This document shows, in pieces, positions 1 through 13,296 of a stretch of 64,000 bases of DNA; within the stretch, counting starts at the first letter, position 1, and each line of letters starts with the position of its first letter. Location of the stretch: assembly GCF_030272615.1 (NCBI RefSeq), contig NC_081407.1, positions 434,534,730 through 434,598,729 of the forward strand, written 5' to 3'. The notes beneath the pieces were generated by a model that saw nothing but the letters and a program-made list of their open reading frames with translations, was not told the DNA's origin and ran no database searches. The position numbers were made by a program, and so were the translations under genes. Origin of the DNA: Cryptomeria japonica. Taxonomy: Eukaryota > Streptophyta > Pinopsida > Cupressales > Cupressaceae.

Positions 1-1097
1 ATGTTCATTCTAACGATTTTGATTTTAATAATGTCAATGATATGCATGAGCTTTTTGATGTTGACAATGAATTATCTAAATGATTTTCAAAAGCATTAAT
101 CCTAGCTCCTAGTGATAAACAAAGCAACTCATCATTAGAGCATGGTCCTTATTTGGAACTTGCAATAGCTTCATCTACCATGCTCGATGTTGCTCTTCTT
201 GCATCCTATCCCCCTTCCCAAAACAATGTTCAACAAGATTGGGGGGTGGATTATTTGCTTGATTAGCTTCATTTGTATCTTAGATTATCTCTCCTCTCTT
301 GCTTGTTCATGATATTTTTCCCCTGTGATGTATTTTTTTGTTATGTTAGGTTCTCTTAGATGACCCTTGTCACCCCGTTGGTGCAAGGTAATAAAGAAGC
401 TGAATCTATTGTGACATTCTTCTATTTGTTCTCCCTTGTGTATTCTACTTGGGGAGAATGCAAAGCATTGAGATCTCTTTTGGTCTCTTACATGTTGACT
501 AAAAAGACACACGTTCCCTTCTTCCATTGTTTTTATGGTTCCACTACCTTTGGGGGATAAGGTCAATTGAATACAAATATTCATTATATATTATTTAGCA
601 TAAGAGCATATTGACCCTAGAGTTAGTGGATCCCTTATGTGTTTTGTGATCATTATCCTTTGATTTGTCCTTTCTTGGGGGCATATCATTGTGGTAACAT
701 TCTTGTATTTGGATGCATGCTACCTTAAAGCAATTGCTCCTGATAAGATGCATGCAATTACTTTAACGTGGGGGCATACACTCTACTCAATGTTTCACTT
801 TATGCACAAACCATAACATGTTTACATACTCAATTTAATTTGCAAATTGAACCTTTTTCTTTGTAATTTGGTATATTTTTTTCATGACTCATAGTAAGCA
901 AACCTTACTAGGATAGCAATCATGATTCTCTCTCTTTCCTCTTTCTTATGATGTCCCTTTTATGTTGATATTGAAGTAGTAAGATCCTAAAGTCCCTTGG
1001 GGGATTTGTGCATCTTGTCTCTTTGATGTCTTGATGGAATTTTTTAATGCAAACCTTTGTACTTTACCATGATTATGCTTAGTATCATGCTCCCACT
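1..1097 (+). other. 3' internal remnant of degenerate LTR element A
   Basis: This stretch ends in a polypurine tract and LTR A, so it is read as the 3' internal part of a decayed LTR retrotransposon. Frame 3 is open for about 80 codons near the left edge (around 3-250) with one in-frame stop. It is acidic and serine-rich and contains a WGVDYLLD-like end, but I do not recognise a domain. The remaining 800 bases are AT-rich and non-coding, with several short G runs. No pol motif is visible. Confidence 0.45.
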
Positions 1098-1112
1098 AAA
1101 GTGGGGGCTAAA
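1098..1112 (+). other. Polypurine tract of LTR element A
   Basis: A purine-rich run (AAAGTGGGGGCTAAA) lies immediately before a TGTAG LTR start. The same arrangement recurs at 2746-2760, which supports it as the plus-strand priming site of a 3' LTR. Confidence 0.55.
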
Positions 1113-1838
1113 TGTAGTGTCCTAAATTATACTCACCTCCATTTTTGTCCTTACTTAGGCCTCACTTTGGCATTTGTCCTCTAATTCTTGACTGAAACTT
1201 TGATTTTGCTCACACTAGCTACCAAACTCAATTTCTCACCACCTACACTTTCCTCTCCTTAATCCTGGAGCCTCGATGCCAAAGACCATGGCGCTGGAAA
1301 AAAAAAAAAAAGGGCTCATTTTGGGGCCTAATAGTCACCTAATTTAGGCAGAGACCTAGATCCCATGTTGGCCTATGTCATAAATTCAATTTGTTTTTCG
1401 ACCAACAAGTGTAAAAGGAGGTCTACCCCTCTCATTTTAAAACCTAAAATTCATAATTTGAATTCACGATAAAATCAAGAGAGAAAAATTGAGATCCTAC
1501 ATTCAAGTGAGCAAGCAACCAGTCTTCTATCAAACATAAGAACAAAAGTGAAGTCAAGATTCAAGCATTGGAGATGATATTCATGTTCTATGTTTTATGA
1601 AGACTATCTACATGAAACCCTAATTCCTTGTGAAGACAAACAAAACTTCATTAAAGTTCTATCATTAGTGTTTCATACATTTTCAGCCTTTCCCTCAAAA
1701 GGAAAGCATTTTTACTACAATAATTCATATAAATTTCAATTTTGTTTCGTGGTTAATACCAAAATTTGGGTTTGACCTAAGGAAAATTTGGGTTTTGTGG
1801 TTATTCTTTTTCAATTCAAGATTGTAAATTTCTTTACA
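1113..1838 (+). repeat. LTR A (degenerate, probable 3' LTR)
   Basis: It starts TGTAGTGTCC just after a polypurine tract. It shares a promoter-like module with LTR C near 61.08 kb: a CCTATGTCA stretch, then TTTTTCGAC, then a TATA-like AAGTGTAAAAGGAGG followed by a pyrimidine-rich CCCCTC segment. The end is placed at CTTTACA by analogy with LTR C and is uncertain. An A14-type run lies near 1298. Confidence 0.5.
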
Positions 1839-1964
1839 TGATTCCTTGTTGAGTTATACTTATTACATGTCTTACATAGGTTGTTTCATGCTTGAAACTA
1901 GACCAAAGTTTTAGACGAGAAGCTTAACTCTTGAAACCAAACAACGACATATATAGCAAGATGA

Positions 1965-2360
1965 GTTGACTAGCATAACACAACTTGATAGAACTTTCAA
2001 CTCTTCCCTTTTCAACTTTTTTAAGTTAGTTTGATTATCATAACACAACTTTCTAGACCTTTCAACCCTCCTCGTGTTTCATTTTTTGGATTAATGGAAC
2101 TAGCTTAACACAGCTTTCTAGACTATTTTGACTCTTCCTTCCTACATGGACTACACAATATAGCTCAATCTGTTGTCTCGTGACAATTCATGTTTCTATG
2201 GATCACGTAGCATAATACAACTTGCTAGCCTATGGAATCCATGTTTCCTCTTGCTCTCTCCCATGGATCACCTAGTATAACACAATTTTCTAGCCTACAA
2301 AGTCCATGTTCTCTCCTTTCTCTTCTCCATGACCTCATAACTTTGCTAGTTTTTGGATCA
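1965..2360 (+). repeat. Degenerate minisatellite (about 65-bp unit)
   Basis: Five or six divergent copies of a unit centred on CTAGCATAACACAACTTTCTAG occur near 1971, 2037, 2103, 2210 and 2274, separated by pyrimidine-rich text. Spacing is mostly 60-66 bases. The array lies in the 3' internal region upstream of LTR B. No coding potential is seen. Confidence 0.6.
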
Positions 2361-2745
2361 TGATTCATCACTCAATGCATGCTCTTGCTCTTTCCATATG
2401 ATTGTTGGTCTTCTTATAATAACATTCTGAGAATGATATTAGTGGCTAAGACATTTTTACTATCGAGGTCTCTTCAACAAGTTGACTTGGAGATTTTTGT
2501 ATTTGTACTAACCCCTTTTATCATGTGCATTTTGTCTTTGTTTTGTTTTTCATCTTTGTCTTGTTTTGTGTATCCTTGCAAATAATTGTACAAGTTAAGA
2601 TCCTAAGATTGGGATCTTGATTTCTCAAAATTAGTGATGTCTTATCTCTTTGTGATCTTGCTCCTACTTTCTCATATACCTATATCTCTCTCTTCCTCAT
2701 CTTTCTACTTTATCGCGAGTATTTGCATCGGCTCATACTCCCGCT

Positions 2746-3460
2746 AAAGTGGTGGCTAAATGTAGCATCATAAATTGTAACCTAGTACAATTCACACCTC
2801 ATTTTGTGCCCTTACTTTAGTGTGTCCCATTCTAGTTCTGCCCTAGGTCCATTTTTGGCCCTTCTTACTGCAAATTTGATGTCACTTGGTTGCTTGATTG
2901 AGTGGACCCTATTCTAGGACTATGCCCTCCTATTTTCTTGCTCATTTTCCCTGTTTTGGGAGGACAAAGGTGCTTGGGGAACCCCTATCTGAACTAAGGT
3001 ACCCCAAGTGCCATGCTCCTCCTTAAACAAGTCCTATTTCAAATAGTTCAAGGAACTTTCCCCCTCTAATGATTTTTTGTCCCTATGACTCAAATTGATC
3101 GTTGGAGGTCAGCCTAATTAGTAAAGTACCTAGGGAACCCTACATAACACATCTTATCAATTTATTTTAACTTGTACAATCTATCCCATCATTTGTGCAT
3201 TCATCAAGCATTCTCAAGCATTCAAGGCAACACTTGTCATGTTATTGCATCAACATTCATGATCACATTCAAAGAGCATTAGATCATCAACCTACATCAA
3301 TCATTTTAGATATGAGGTATATCATCCAACATTTACTTTAGAATTTATATTTTTCCTATTTCAATTCAATTCAAGGTTAATTATTAAACTAGGGTTTGAC
3401 CTAATACAAACCCCCATTAACAAACCTATTTTTGTCATTCTATGTGTAGGAAATCGACTC
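2746..3460 (+). repeat. Polypurine tract and LTR B (degenerate)
   Basis: A purine tract (AAAGTGGTGGCTAAA, 2746-2760) is followed by a TGTAGCATC LTR start at 2761. The opening resembles LTR A and LTR C (TGTAG, then an AAATT-rich segment and a CCC-rich stretch). The right end is not resolved; 3460 is a guess, near where the text becomes GTGTAGGAAATCG, which has a counterpart in LTR C. Confidence 0.4.
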
Positions 3461-6400
3461 AGGTTCTGCAAGAAAAAAATCTTGTAGAGGGGATGATGAG
3501 AACCAGACCCAACTTTTGAAGGCACGAAAAGAAAAGAACTAGTATGTTTGGCTCCTCTTGGTCCCAGAAATTATCGTCAAATTTCTAACAATAGATTTTG
3601 TGCATCATCTTAATACAGAAAACATCAAGTTTGTCTGCCCCTGATATTAGGACGAATAGGATGGTTTGCTCCCCTTAAACCTGATATTTTTGCCTAAACT
3701 TTCTATCATAGGTTTTGATCTATTTTCCATTCTATGATCTAAGTTTATTGTTGGTTCCCAAACCAACAGTCTCCAAGTTCTATAGGAATTGTCACTAAAT
3801 CATCAACAAACTTGCAGAAGGGCTTGGCCAATGAATGAGATTCAGTAACAATGACTGAGATCTCCTACACTTTTGGCTCTGCAAGACCAAGGTGGGTGAA
3901 CCTATGCAATGTCAAAATAACTAACAACTTCAAAAGACTCAGAAAATTACATTTATAGCAGATCATCCCAATGAAAATGTACCAAAGAAGATGGTTTAAC
4001 TCCTGGTTTTGGCTTTAACCTTAGTTTCTAAGCATATATGCACTTCATTGAGGAGGGGGTTTCTACACTAATCCTACTCCTAATGCAGAAAGTAAAATAA
4101 ATTTTTAAAATACGATGATGATTCTAAAAACTAGTAACAACTCCATGATCAATCCCTTATATGGGCAGTAGAGTCTATTCTCAGTATGCATCCTTACATC
4201 TAAGTAGCTTGAACTGTAACCATGGAATTCTCAGCATCAATGCTTGATATTAACACACATTAGGTTGGTTATTCGTGCAACCATACTTAAAGATCCTACA
4301 ATACAAGAGATATTATTCATCATCATATTCAAGCATTTTAATCTCTTCCTTAAAGAGAAGCAAAAATAGAATAAACACCAGGCTTGCTGGGACACAATAT
4401 ACAATCCTAGATTGTGTATTTCATAAATAACACTGTTACATGTAGGAGATAGTAGAAAGAGAAACCGGTATTCTGTTCTTGCAAATCTGATTACAACTAC
4501 TAAAATGCAAAGCATATACAAACTAAAAAATAACTCTAACTGTCATGAAAATATTGCACTTTGTACATGTAAGCCATGCTTCTAGAATGAGAAGAGAAAT
4601 TGCATTCAGAATCCTTGAATTGAGAAGAAGAGAGAATATACATCCAAGAGAGAAAGACCTAATGTGAACCCTAAAGGAATCTCTGAAAGAGACTTGTCTT
4701 CTCCTTGAAATTTGGAGCTTTGAAAATCTGCTCTTCTCCTTTCAAAATTTGCCAAAATTGTCATCTATCACACCTGCTAGAAGTTGTCAAAAATATGAAA
4801 ATACCTCTTGGAGTCACTTATCAAGTCCAAACTTCTTCACTCTCTCCAAAATTTTCCACTGTAGCCACTGTCCATTTGACCACAGAAGATCACACTTTTC
4901 CTCTCTGATCCCAAAACTTTAATTTTTTCCCCTTTTGCTGAAAAGACTTCTCACTTTCAAAATGGGTTCTCTCACTGCTCAAAAATAGCAAAATCCTCTT
5001 TTGAGCTGCAGTTGTTCTGTCAATAGTTCACATTTTCTCTCAAACTGAAGATGGAAAAACTTCCCCCTCTGTGGCTGTCACTTTTTGTTTGAATTTTCTT
5101 TGATTAGAAAAAGAAAATTTTCCTCCTACAACTAAAAGTGCTCTGACTAAATCTGAAATTTTTCCTTTCAAGCATTTGAATGAGTCTATGCCTAAAGAAT
5201 ACATTTTCTCTCTGATCCACAAAATAGAAATTCTCCTTTGCATAGATGGTTGCTTTGTCACTCTCTCTGCATACATTTTTTCCAAAAACTTGCCCATGAA
5301 TAAAAATATCCTACCAGCTACATTTACCTCTGAGTGAAAAATAATTATTTCCAAATGAGAATCACTTCCTCATCAATATAGCCCTATGCCTTTTCAAACT
5401 TTCACGTTTCATGTGAACAATTCTATCCTGACTGTTTACAATCCACCATGACACACTTATCATCTCTTCTAAAAACATTAATCATCTCAAACTCGGTGAA
5501 TCATTTCTCAGCAAACCACTATTGAGACCGTTTCAAATCTGGTACAAAATTATTCTTTCATGCCTATCTCTATAGTTTCCCAAGAATCCTTTGAGGCTAG
5601 ATTGAATTCTAACAATTTGCTAACACTCAAATTGCTTAACACATTGCAATTCATATTTAGTACATCAACGTGGTTCTTTGTTTATCCCAGCCATTGATTC
5701 CAAGAACCTCTCTGTTGTTGCACATAGTATTGCAAATCAATCTGGTTCTCCCTTGACCCACATTCGGGTATCCCTACCATACTTGCAAGAAACCGTTTAA
5801 CAAGCGTTCACACCATCATGGATACATTTTTGCCTCGACACTTTAGATCTGAAACGCGCCCTATGCCCATTATTACATCCTCATATTTTGACATTCACAC
5901 AAATGTATATAGCTGAGACTACCTGCAGAGAATATGCGCCTTTTCCAAACATAACATCGTTGGTGTACATTGAAGACCTTAATCCACAAGTTGGATGCTT
6001 CACCTTTAGTCAAAATATCATGTGCTTCATGTTGCTGAAACCATTTTCATGTATTGCGTACATGGTTCGTGATATACAGGCGCCTTCACACATCTTCCTC
6101 AGACAAATAAAGAACCCGAGAAATATTCAAATGCCAAGCTTTGAAGCCAATAGGTTGCTGGAATAAAATATTTTAACGCCACATATCAACTCTTACCCAA
6201 TTCATATTTTGCACATCATGCAATCAACGAATCTCACAAAACCATATTTCAGCTCCAAAACATTCATGTCGGCATAAAATATTGCATTGAAAAGTCGTGG
6301 AATTTGGTATTACTTTTGTATTTCTCATTATTGTAATCTACATCGAGATCATACGTGCCTTGTTGATGCCTCAACACTCTATGTTTATAAATTTCTCATT

Positions 6401-6479
6401 CCTTGAAGATGTTGGGCGTACATACCCGCTACCACAGCTTTCATGAAATGTAGATTGATCTTATCCCTTGAAATCTCGT
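3461..6479. other. No gene recognised
   Basis: AT-rich sequence with only short unrelated open frames on both strands. No protein domain, RNA gene, LTR pair or target duplication was seen. It is probably decayed repeat DNA. Confidence 0.5.
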
Positions 6480-7130
6480 AACTGTTGATTTCCTTGGCTT
6501 TAAAAACCTCTACATGCGGTGTAACGCGAATGCCTGGGAGGTGACACAAATCTCTGTGGTTTTGAAATGTTCCTGAAGCCCATCATGCGGCAACCCTAAT
6601 TTGCTTATTTCCTGTTGTGAACATATCACTTAGCCTTTGCCCTAATTTTTTCATTTCTCAAGCTCACCTTTTGCCTTTTGTCCAACACAAACCTTATCTC
6701 GCGTTGGTCTATCAGTGCCCTCTTTGGCCATGCGGGGTAAGGGAATGTTTCCTTCCTCTTTTCCTTTGCCTATCCCACATTTCTCCCGCTCATGCACTAT
6801 GAAACCTGCGCGGGGTAACAATTTGTTTATCCCTTTTTGCCACTTCTTAGCCCGCACGCCACATTGTCCTTGTTTATTCCCATGCGGGATACGAATTATA
6901 CATCTTTAGTTGTGTGTATTCCTCTGTCCCGCGAGTGCTTGTTTGTTATCCCACACAATATTTATTCTGTCATAATCTCGTGCGGGATAACAATGGAGAG
7001 CTCCACCATGCACATTACTTAGCTCGCATGGTGCACAGGGAGACTCGCCCAGCTGTGTGGGATAACGCGGCGTATTCTCTTGCGCCTATACACTAACCCC
7101 ACCGTATTGGAGATCCCATCCGGGATAAGA
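6480..7130. repeat. Array of GCGGGATAAC-like motifs on both strands
   Basis: At least eight variants of GYGGGATAAC occur here in direct or reverse-complement form, for example near 6727, 6807, 6885, 6946 (reverse), 6977, 7057 and 7121. The spacers are unrelated to each other. The local CG content is clearly above that of the flanks. No protein is encoded; the short open frames are incidental. Confidence 0.5.
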
Positions 7131-8890
7131 AAGATACAATCCCAAAAGGAAGGCCTTTACATTTCACATGATTTTCTTACCTCCTTTATCTCTTGATTAT
7201 GCATGTTAAGGCAAGGGCCCACCACACCCCTCACCACGCTAGTAACCCTGCATTAAATCACATAAAGGGTGATTTAATGAAATCAAATTTCTTCGTTCGA
7301 TTTTTTCTCACCCTTAAGACATTATCTAGGGGAAAATTAATATATATGCGTGATTTTGAATTTGAAAAATTCCCACCTCTCAAAAATTTAATTTATAATT
7401 TCCCCCTTTTGCCCCACATAAACTTAAATCAATAAATTGATTTAAAACATTTCCTTTTGCCCCATCTCAAATTATTTCTAAATGTATAATATTTAAATCA
7501 AGAATGATTTAAATATTACATTATTTTTAAACGTGCCTCAACTTGTTTCACCAGGCTTCATCACTTAGTCGGGCCCTACTAGATTTCACTGGGTGCTGCT
7601 TTAGTCGGGCCCAGCGACATTTTTTTTTTGTTTCTATGCAACTAACCAGCTCGACATGCTCTGATTCACTGATTGGGCATGCTCAGAACACAAGAAACTG
7701 CATTCAGAATCTTCACTTTGATCATTTATATAACCCTATATTTTTGCCCAAAACACCTGAGAAGCCTTCAGAGTCAGTTTCAAAAACTGAGCAAAACATC
7801 TGATTAAACCCTAGGAGATGGCACACTGATAGACTGAAATACTAAGAATCTGGAGCATCTGACAGATCGTCAATTCGACATTCAAGGAAAAATTTATTAA
7901 TCCGCAAAGTTGCTTACTCAGAAAATCTATCTAAAAGTGTGTTTGGAATGGGCTTCAAAAACTGATCAAACGAGGAGATGGGGGGCTACAAACCGGGGAT
8001 ATGATAGATAATTTTGCTGAGAATCATGGGGTTAATTCATATTGAAGTGCAAATCAACTGGGCACAAAATATAAATTTACAAACAAGGCTTCAAACTGTT
8101 GTTTGACACAATCCAGTTTGCAAAACTGAACTTTTAACAAACGGAATTGGGTTTGAAACAATGTCAAACAGATTTGTGGGGATAAGCCACTTGGCATGGG
8201 GCTTCAAAAAATAGCGAAGAATCATAGAAAACTCTTTGTTTGGCCTGACAGTCAATTGACACAAAGATACAGTTGTTCAAAGTGGGCTACTCATAAAAAT
8301 GAAATAACTACAAATCAACAACCAAACTTCTGGACCTCCAAAGGAGACTTTCAAAAACTCATCAAAACTAATATGAGGAAGCTCAAAATGGGTACATGGA
8401 ATTTATATAAGGTGTTTAACACTTCCCCAAGAGGATTTCTCATGAAACTCAATAGGTGCAAAAATGTGAGCTCGCAAACTAAGCTACTAAGGCCTTTTTC
8501 TGAAAGGCGATTTTGAATGCAATCTACAAAATTTTGAGCTTGGGTCTTCAAAATTACACAAATTTTTTTAAGTCCCAACATTTACAACCCTACATGATAT
8601 CTGGAACATTCTATTACTGTTATTTTATATCAATTTCTCATTGTTTGTCCTAGATCTAACATTGCAATTTAACCCTAATTTCAGTCTCACCTTAAACAAG
8701 GAGGATTAATTTGATTTGTATTTCATCTTTTTAGGACTAGATAAACCAAATTCAATTCTCTCCTTAATGTAAGGTTGGCCCCAAGTGAATTTAGTGGCCA
8801 TATCAATCTAAGTGGTGAAGCCCTAATTTCACCACCTTATACTAGGTAATAGAATTATCCTTTTAGGTTGTAAACAGCTTGAAATGAACT
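7131..8890. other. No gene recognised
   Basis: AT-rich sequence with paired variants of short phrases (TTCAAAAACTGA, GGGCTTCAAAAA) near 7780, 7950, 8200 and 8350, suggesting decayed internal duplication. No conserved domain was found in any open frame. Confidence 0.4.
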
Positions 8891-10170
8891 CCATTGCTAT
8901 GGTGGTCAACAAAATCACTTATTTTTCCTTCTCTTCTACCCTACCACTTGAATAATAGTAATCCTCCTCTCACAACTGTGCTCACTACTCCTCTCTCCTC
9001 TCGTGGATTTGCATCCATAATTTGTTTTCCCTCTCCACCAAAGTCTTTCTCTTCTACTCTTCTCCTTTGTAGGATCCAATCCACCAGTACTTGGTCTCCT
9101 ACACCAAATAGTATCTTTTATCTTCTCCTCTTTCATGGATTATGATCCACCACAAATCAATTATCTCCACCAAAATCCCTCTATGCCATCCTCTATCGCT
9201 TTCACATGTAAACATGTCACCTTTTGACACCAATATGTAAAATCCACTTGTACTCTCTCTATATCTTCTAAATGTGCATATGAAACATTTTCAATTGTAT
9301 CTATTGGCACCAACTCATTTCTATTCATCTCTACTTCACAAAATAGAAAAATCAATAATTACCTTTATAATATTAATTGCTGCAACATCCTCTTTAACCT
9401 CTACTACATCTTCTTTTTTGTTCATCTATTTAATATTTTCCATCTCCTCTCCAAGCAATACACCATCTTCATCAAGTCCTCAATAAATTTTTGTTACAAA
9501 CTCTACAATTTGAACTTCTTCCTCTTCTACTACCTCAAATTGTGAGGTACTCTCACCTCCATCACATTCTTTGCTTTCACTTACCAATTGACGATCCACT
9601 ATGACCATTTTCTCCTCTCTTCTCTTTTCATTCCTCACCCCATTTCTTTTCTTCTTTTCACTTGTGTGGGATACTCTCACATTTTTTTTTTGACTACATC
9701 TATCCTTTTTCAATGAAATTTGCCTCATCCTATAGCTTTCTTCTAATCTTGCTTCAATATACCTTTCCAATTTATGGAGCTTCAATTATTTTTTACGTCT
9801 TCCCAATATTGTTCCAAAAATGATATCATCATGGGTCTCCTCATGGTCCACATCATCATCAGCTTTGAACACATCCTCTCATATGATCTAATCTTTCACT
9901 ACCACTTCTCATGCTCTACAATCAACATAACACTTTCCTTAAGAGACTTCCTAGCTCTCAATTTCTTAGAACTTCACACACTTCAAATGATTCTCTTAAG
10001 CTCTCCACAATAATTTCAAACTTCCCACAAGTCATGATATGTCCTCTACATGCTCTCAATATCAATTTCTATGTTACTAATTGGTGCAAGAGGGACTCCC
10101 TCCTACCTTTAATTCCAAACTCAAACACAAAAAAAAAACGAAGAGACTCTTTGCCACGTAGATTTTAACA
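8891..10170 (-). other. Pyrimidine-rich tract with charged minus-strand ORF, function unknown
   Basis: The plus strand is strongly C/T-biased, so the minus strand encodes lysine- and glutamate-rich peptides. The longest minus frame is 9785-9480 (about 100 residues): a basic half with KK and RR clusters, then an acidic stretch ending near EEEEVQIVEFV. This could be a decayed gag or linker, or a by-product of composition. No domain was recognised. Confidence 0.25.
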
Positions 10171-12055
10171 AGAAACATAATTTTAATCTCCTCAACTTTG
10201 CAAATGAATTATTAACAAATTTGGCCTTTTCATTAGCATAATCAGATGTAGGAGCATCCAAGTGGACAAGTAATTGACATTACCCAAAAAAAAATTCCTT
10301 TCAATTTTTTCAATTTTGGTTTGTCTTGGTTTTGTTTGGCATCTCTATTTTTAGCTTTGCAAAGTTTTGCTTTGGCTCATAACAGGTTGTACAACCTTGC
10401 TTTTAGTCCAAAACCTAACTATTCAATATCAATTCAATCAATTCTTTGTTGAACATGGAATGATGATGGTATTGTAGTTCTTTTTCATCTAGCTATGATA
10501 AGCAAGTCAAAATATGATGTCTCTAGTGGTCAACTAGTGATGGTGGGAGCTTTGAAATAGGAAATGAAACTCATTGAACACAAAGGATGGAGGAATTTTT
10601 TATGATGTTGGCATTACTGTTATCCAATCTACATTATTATGTCAATTGTACATGTTGGGTATGCATGCATAATTTCAAATTCATTTTTGATCTCATATTT
10701 AGGGTGTCTTGTGAGTCAAGTTAATTTAAAGCATTAAAATTTGCCAAAAAAGCTTCATTTCTATAAGCATGTTGTCAAGATGTCAAAAGGGTCATGTTAT
10801 TATTTTAAAAATGTCAAAATTCCTTTCATTATGTTTTGTTTCCTTTCAAGTGTCTTTTGAAAGCCAAAAAAAGAAGGCAAATCACATGACCCTTCATGGA
10901 GGAGGTAATTCAAAGTTTTTCCTTTGTTCAAAATATTTGCTCCAAGCCCTAACTTGTGGTCAGAGTGGAAGTCAAGGGGTCTTCAAGTTTTAGAAAATCC
11001 TAGTTTTGAGTGTTACTCCACTATGGCCACCAAGGATGAGAAATTTTCAATGGAACAATTCTTCGAAGCTAATGTAAACTTCAGATCATTAAAGAAACAA
11101 CAGAGGGTTTCTTTTCATACAGTTTGGTGGAGGCTATCAGCAAAGAAGGGAAAGCTAATAGTACACTACATTTATTTTCTGAGATGCACGACACATTGTA
11201 TGTAGAGTGGCAGATTTTGAAGCTCACCAACAAATGTCAATATGCATTGCAAACATATCATTGCTTAGTTTCCCTCTCTATCCCTCATTTTAGAGAGTAC
11301 TCATTTGAAATGATTGCTTCCTATAGGAAAAATGACTCTTTATAGCAGTGAATATGTTGAAAGAATGTATTTTCTCAATGAACTTAGAAGCCCATATGAG
11401 TAATGCTTGATTGTATATAGTATACTTTGCAAGATCCTAGTTGAGGCTTGGGTTTGATAGTAAAATGGGTTATGGCCATTAAGTTTTCACTACCAAAGAG
11501 AAATAAGATTTTTAGGACCAGATCATATGGTCATGAGTCACTACAAATAAGGTAGTATACATCCAAAAAGAGGAAGTAAAGTGTACAGAGCTTAAGATGA
11601 GCATCAATACTTCACAGTGCCCAAGCACAATCATAATAACCACTTATAGTCTCAAAGAATTCCATAGATGGTATCCATAAAGGCACTCTATAGTAGGGAG
11701 GGAAGATTCAAAGGTATGAGGAACAAAGCATATAGAATGCATGCCATAGTCCCAGTGATATAAAGGTGTAGGGTTTTAATGATAAACCATCAAACAGTGG
11801 GGTAAACATAACTAAAGAGCAGCTTTAAGGGTCATTATGCTTGTAGTAGTCCAAAGACAGTCCTTATGATAGCTTTGAGGTAGGGTTTAATTCAAAAGAA
11901 GGGAAATCACAGTCAATAATAGTTGACAGCAATAGATCTAGTAGCCCCAACAAAGTTATTTCTAAGTCCACTGTAAAAAAGATAGTAGAGAGAACAGTGA
12001 TAATGCATAGGAGTAGCTAACTACCACTCAAGAGGACAAAAAAATAAATGACATC
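10171..12055. other. No gene recognised
   Basis: AT-rich sequence with small plus-strand open frames near 10,770-11,345 that show no recognisable motif. From about 11,500 the text is purine-rich and contains many CAGTGAAC or AGTCAT-like phrases. The same style resumes at 15,474 after the inserted element, so one older repeat was probably interrupted. Confidence 0.4.
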
Positions 12056-12060
12056 CATAG

Positions 12061-12936
12061 TGACGCAGTCAAGGCAGGGAGATCCAATGAAGGACAACCC
12101 AACCTTGCAGCTAAAGACATAAACCATGCAAAGCATACCGGTAACCAGTAACAACACAAAAGACATAACCGGTAAACAATGTGAATGAATCTTATTACAA
12201 TCTGAAGAATTATACATGCCGCATGTTGGATCGCAGTCCAGGATACAAATAATGATCACAATGCAATTACAAGATCTACAAATCATCCTCATATCAAATC
12301 GGCTTCCAGTAACAGTCTACCGGTTCTATCCTAATCTGGACGTCAACCTTCCGGCTTCAGTCCTACCGGATCAAAATCTTGTCGGTTCTACATCTTCGCT
12401 CAGTCTCCAAGCTCTGTCTTCAATCTCTAACTTATTTGTTTTGACTTCTATATCCAAATGATTCACAAACCTCCATATATATACCATCAACAAATAATTA
12501 CAACTCAGTCAAGTCGGCTCAAAGACCAACCGGTTCATGAAACATGCAATGGTAACATGTCGGCTCAAATCATAAAGAACAATCTCCAAAACACAAAACG
12601 ATGCACAAACCTCTGTGAATACCAGCCAAGGCCCAAAGCAACACCTCAAACGATCTTCCGGTCATGGTGATCAACCGCAACCCGAAATCATCTTCGCTTA
12701 ACATACAGCCAAGCTAACCGGTAAGAACACACCAACCGGGACAATACCGGAATCCACATCTTACCGGAAACAAAGCCAAAAGTTATGAAACTCGAACACA
12801 ACAACGACCATGAACACAAGGGAATAAAACCAAAACCATAATGATAAACACTCCAACATGAATAAATGCCAAGCTCTCAAGCAATTCCACTGTAAATTGC
12901 CCAACTGGTAATAACTAGACTGGTGCTCCTACATCA
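12061..12936 (-). repeat. TRIM-like element LTR, copy 1
   Basis: Boundaries are TGACGCAGTC at the left and CTACATCA at the right on the plus strand. This copy lacks the roughly 30-base stretch after GGTAACC that copies 2 and 3 carry, which explains its shorter length. It is rich in CCGGT or ACCGG motifs. Confidence 0.85.
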
Positions 12937-13296
12937 GACTCTCGGGGTTAATTGAAATTGAGTCCAATCACTTGATCTGGTTCGGCGATCAGTTAGTAGG
13001 TACTTGCAACTACCTCAAGGGATTCGAAGATCTAACCACGGCTTCTAGTTACCTCTCCATCGTGATCAACTGGTACAAACTGCAGTCCGCCTCAATCGAC
13101 GATCTATTCAAGTCTCCACCCACTAACTACCTTAAGCCCAAGCTCTAGGATTGGTGGTCTACCTGCAAACCTTGCTCTGCCTCATGTTCGATAATCCGAA
13201 CAAGTCCACAAGTTGCCTCAATCTTCTTTCCAACGAACCGATACACAAACTGCACTCTGTCCAACAATAGGTTCATGAACCAACTCTAATACCATT
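12937..13296 (-). other. TRIM-like internal segment, copy 1, with PBS
   Basis: A 360-bp segment without coding capacity. On the minus strand the primer-binding site is at 13294-13283 (TGGTATTAGAG..), two mismatches from TGGTATCAGAGC. The opposite end should hold the polypurine tract, but only a weak CCCCGAGAGTC is seen there. Confidence 0.75.
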
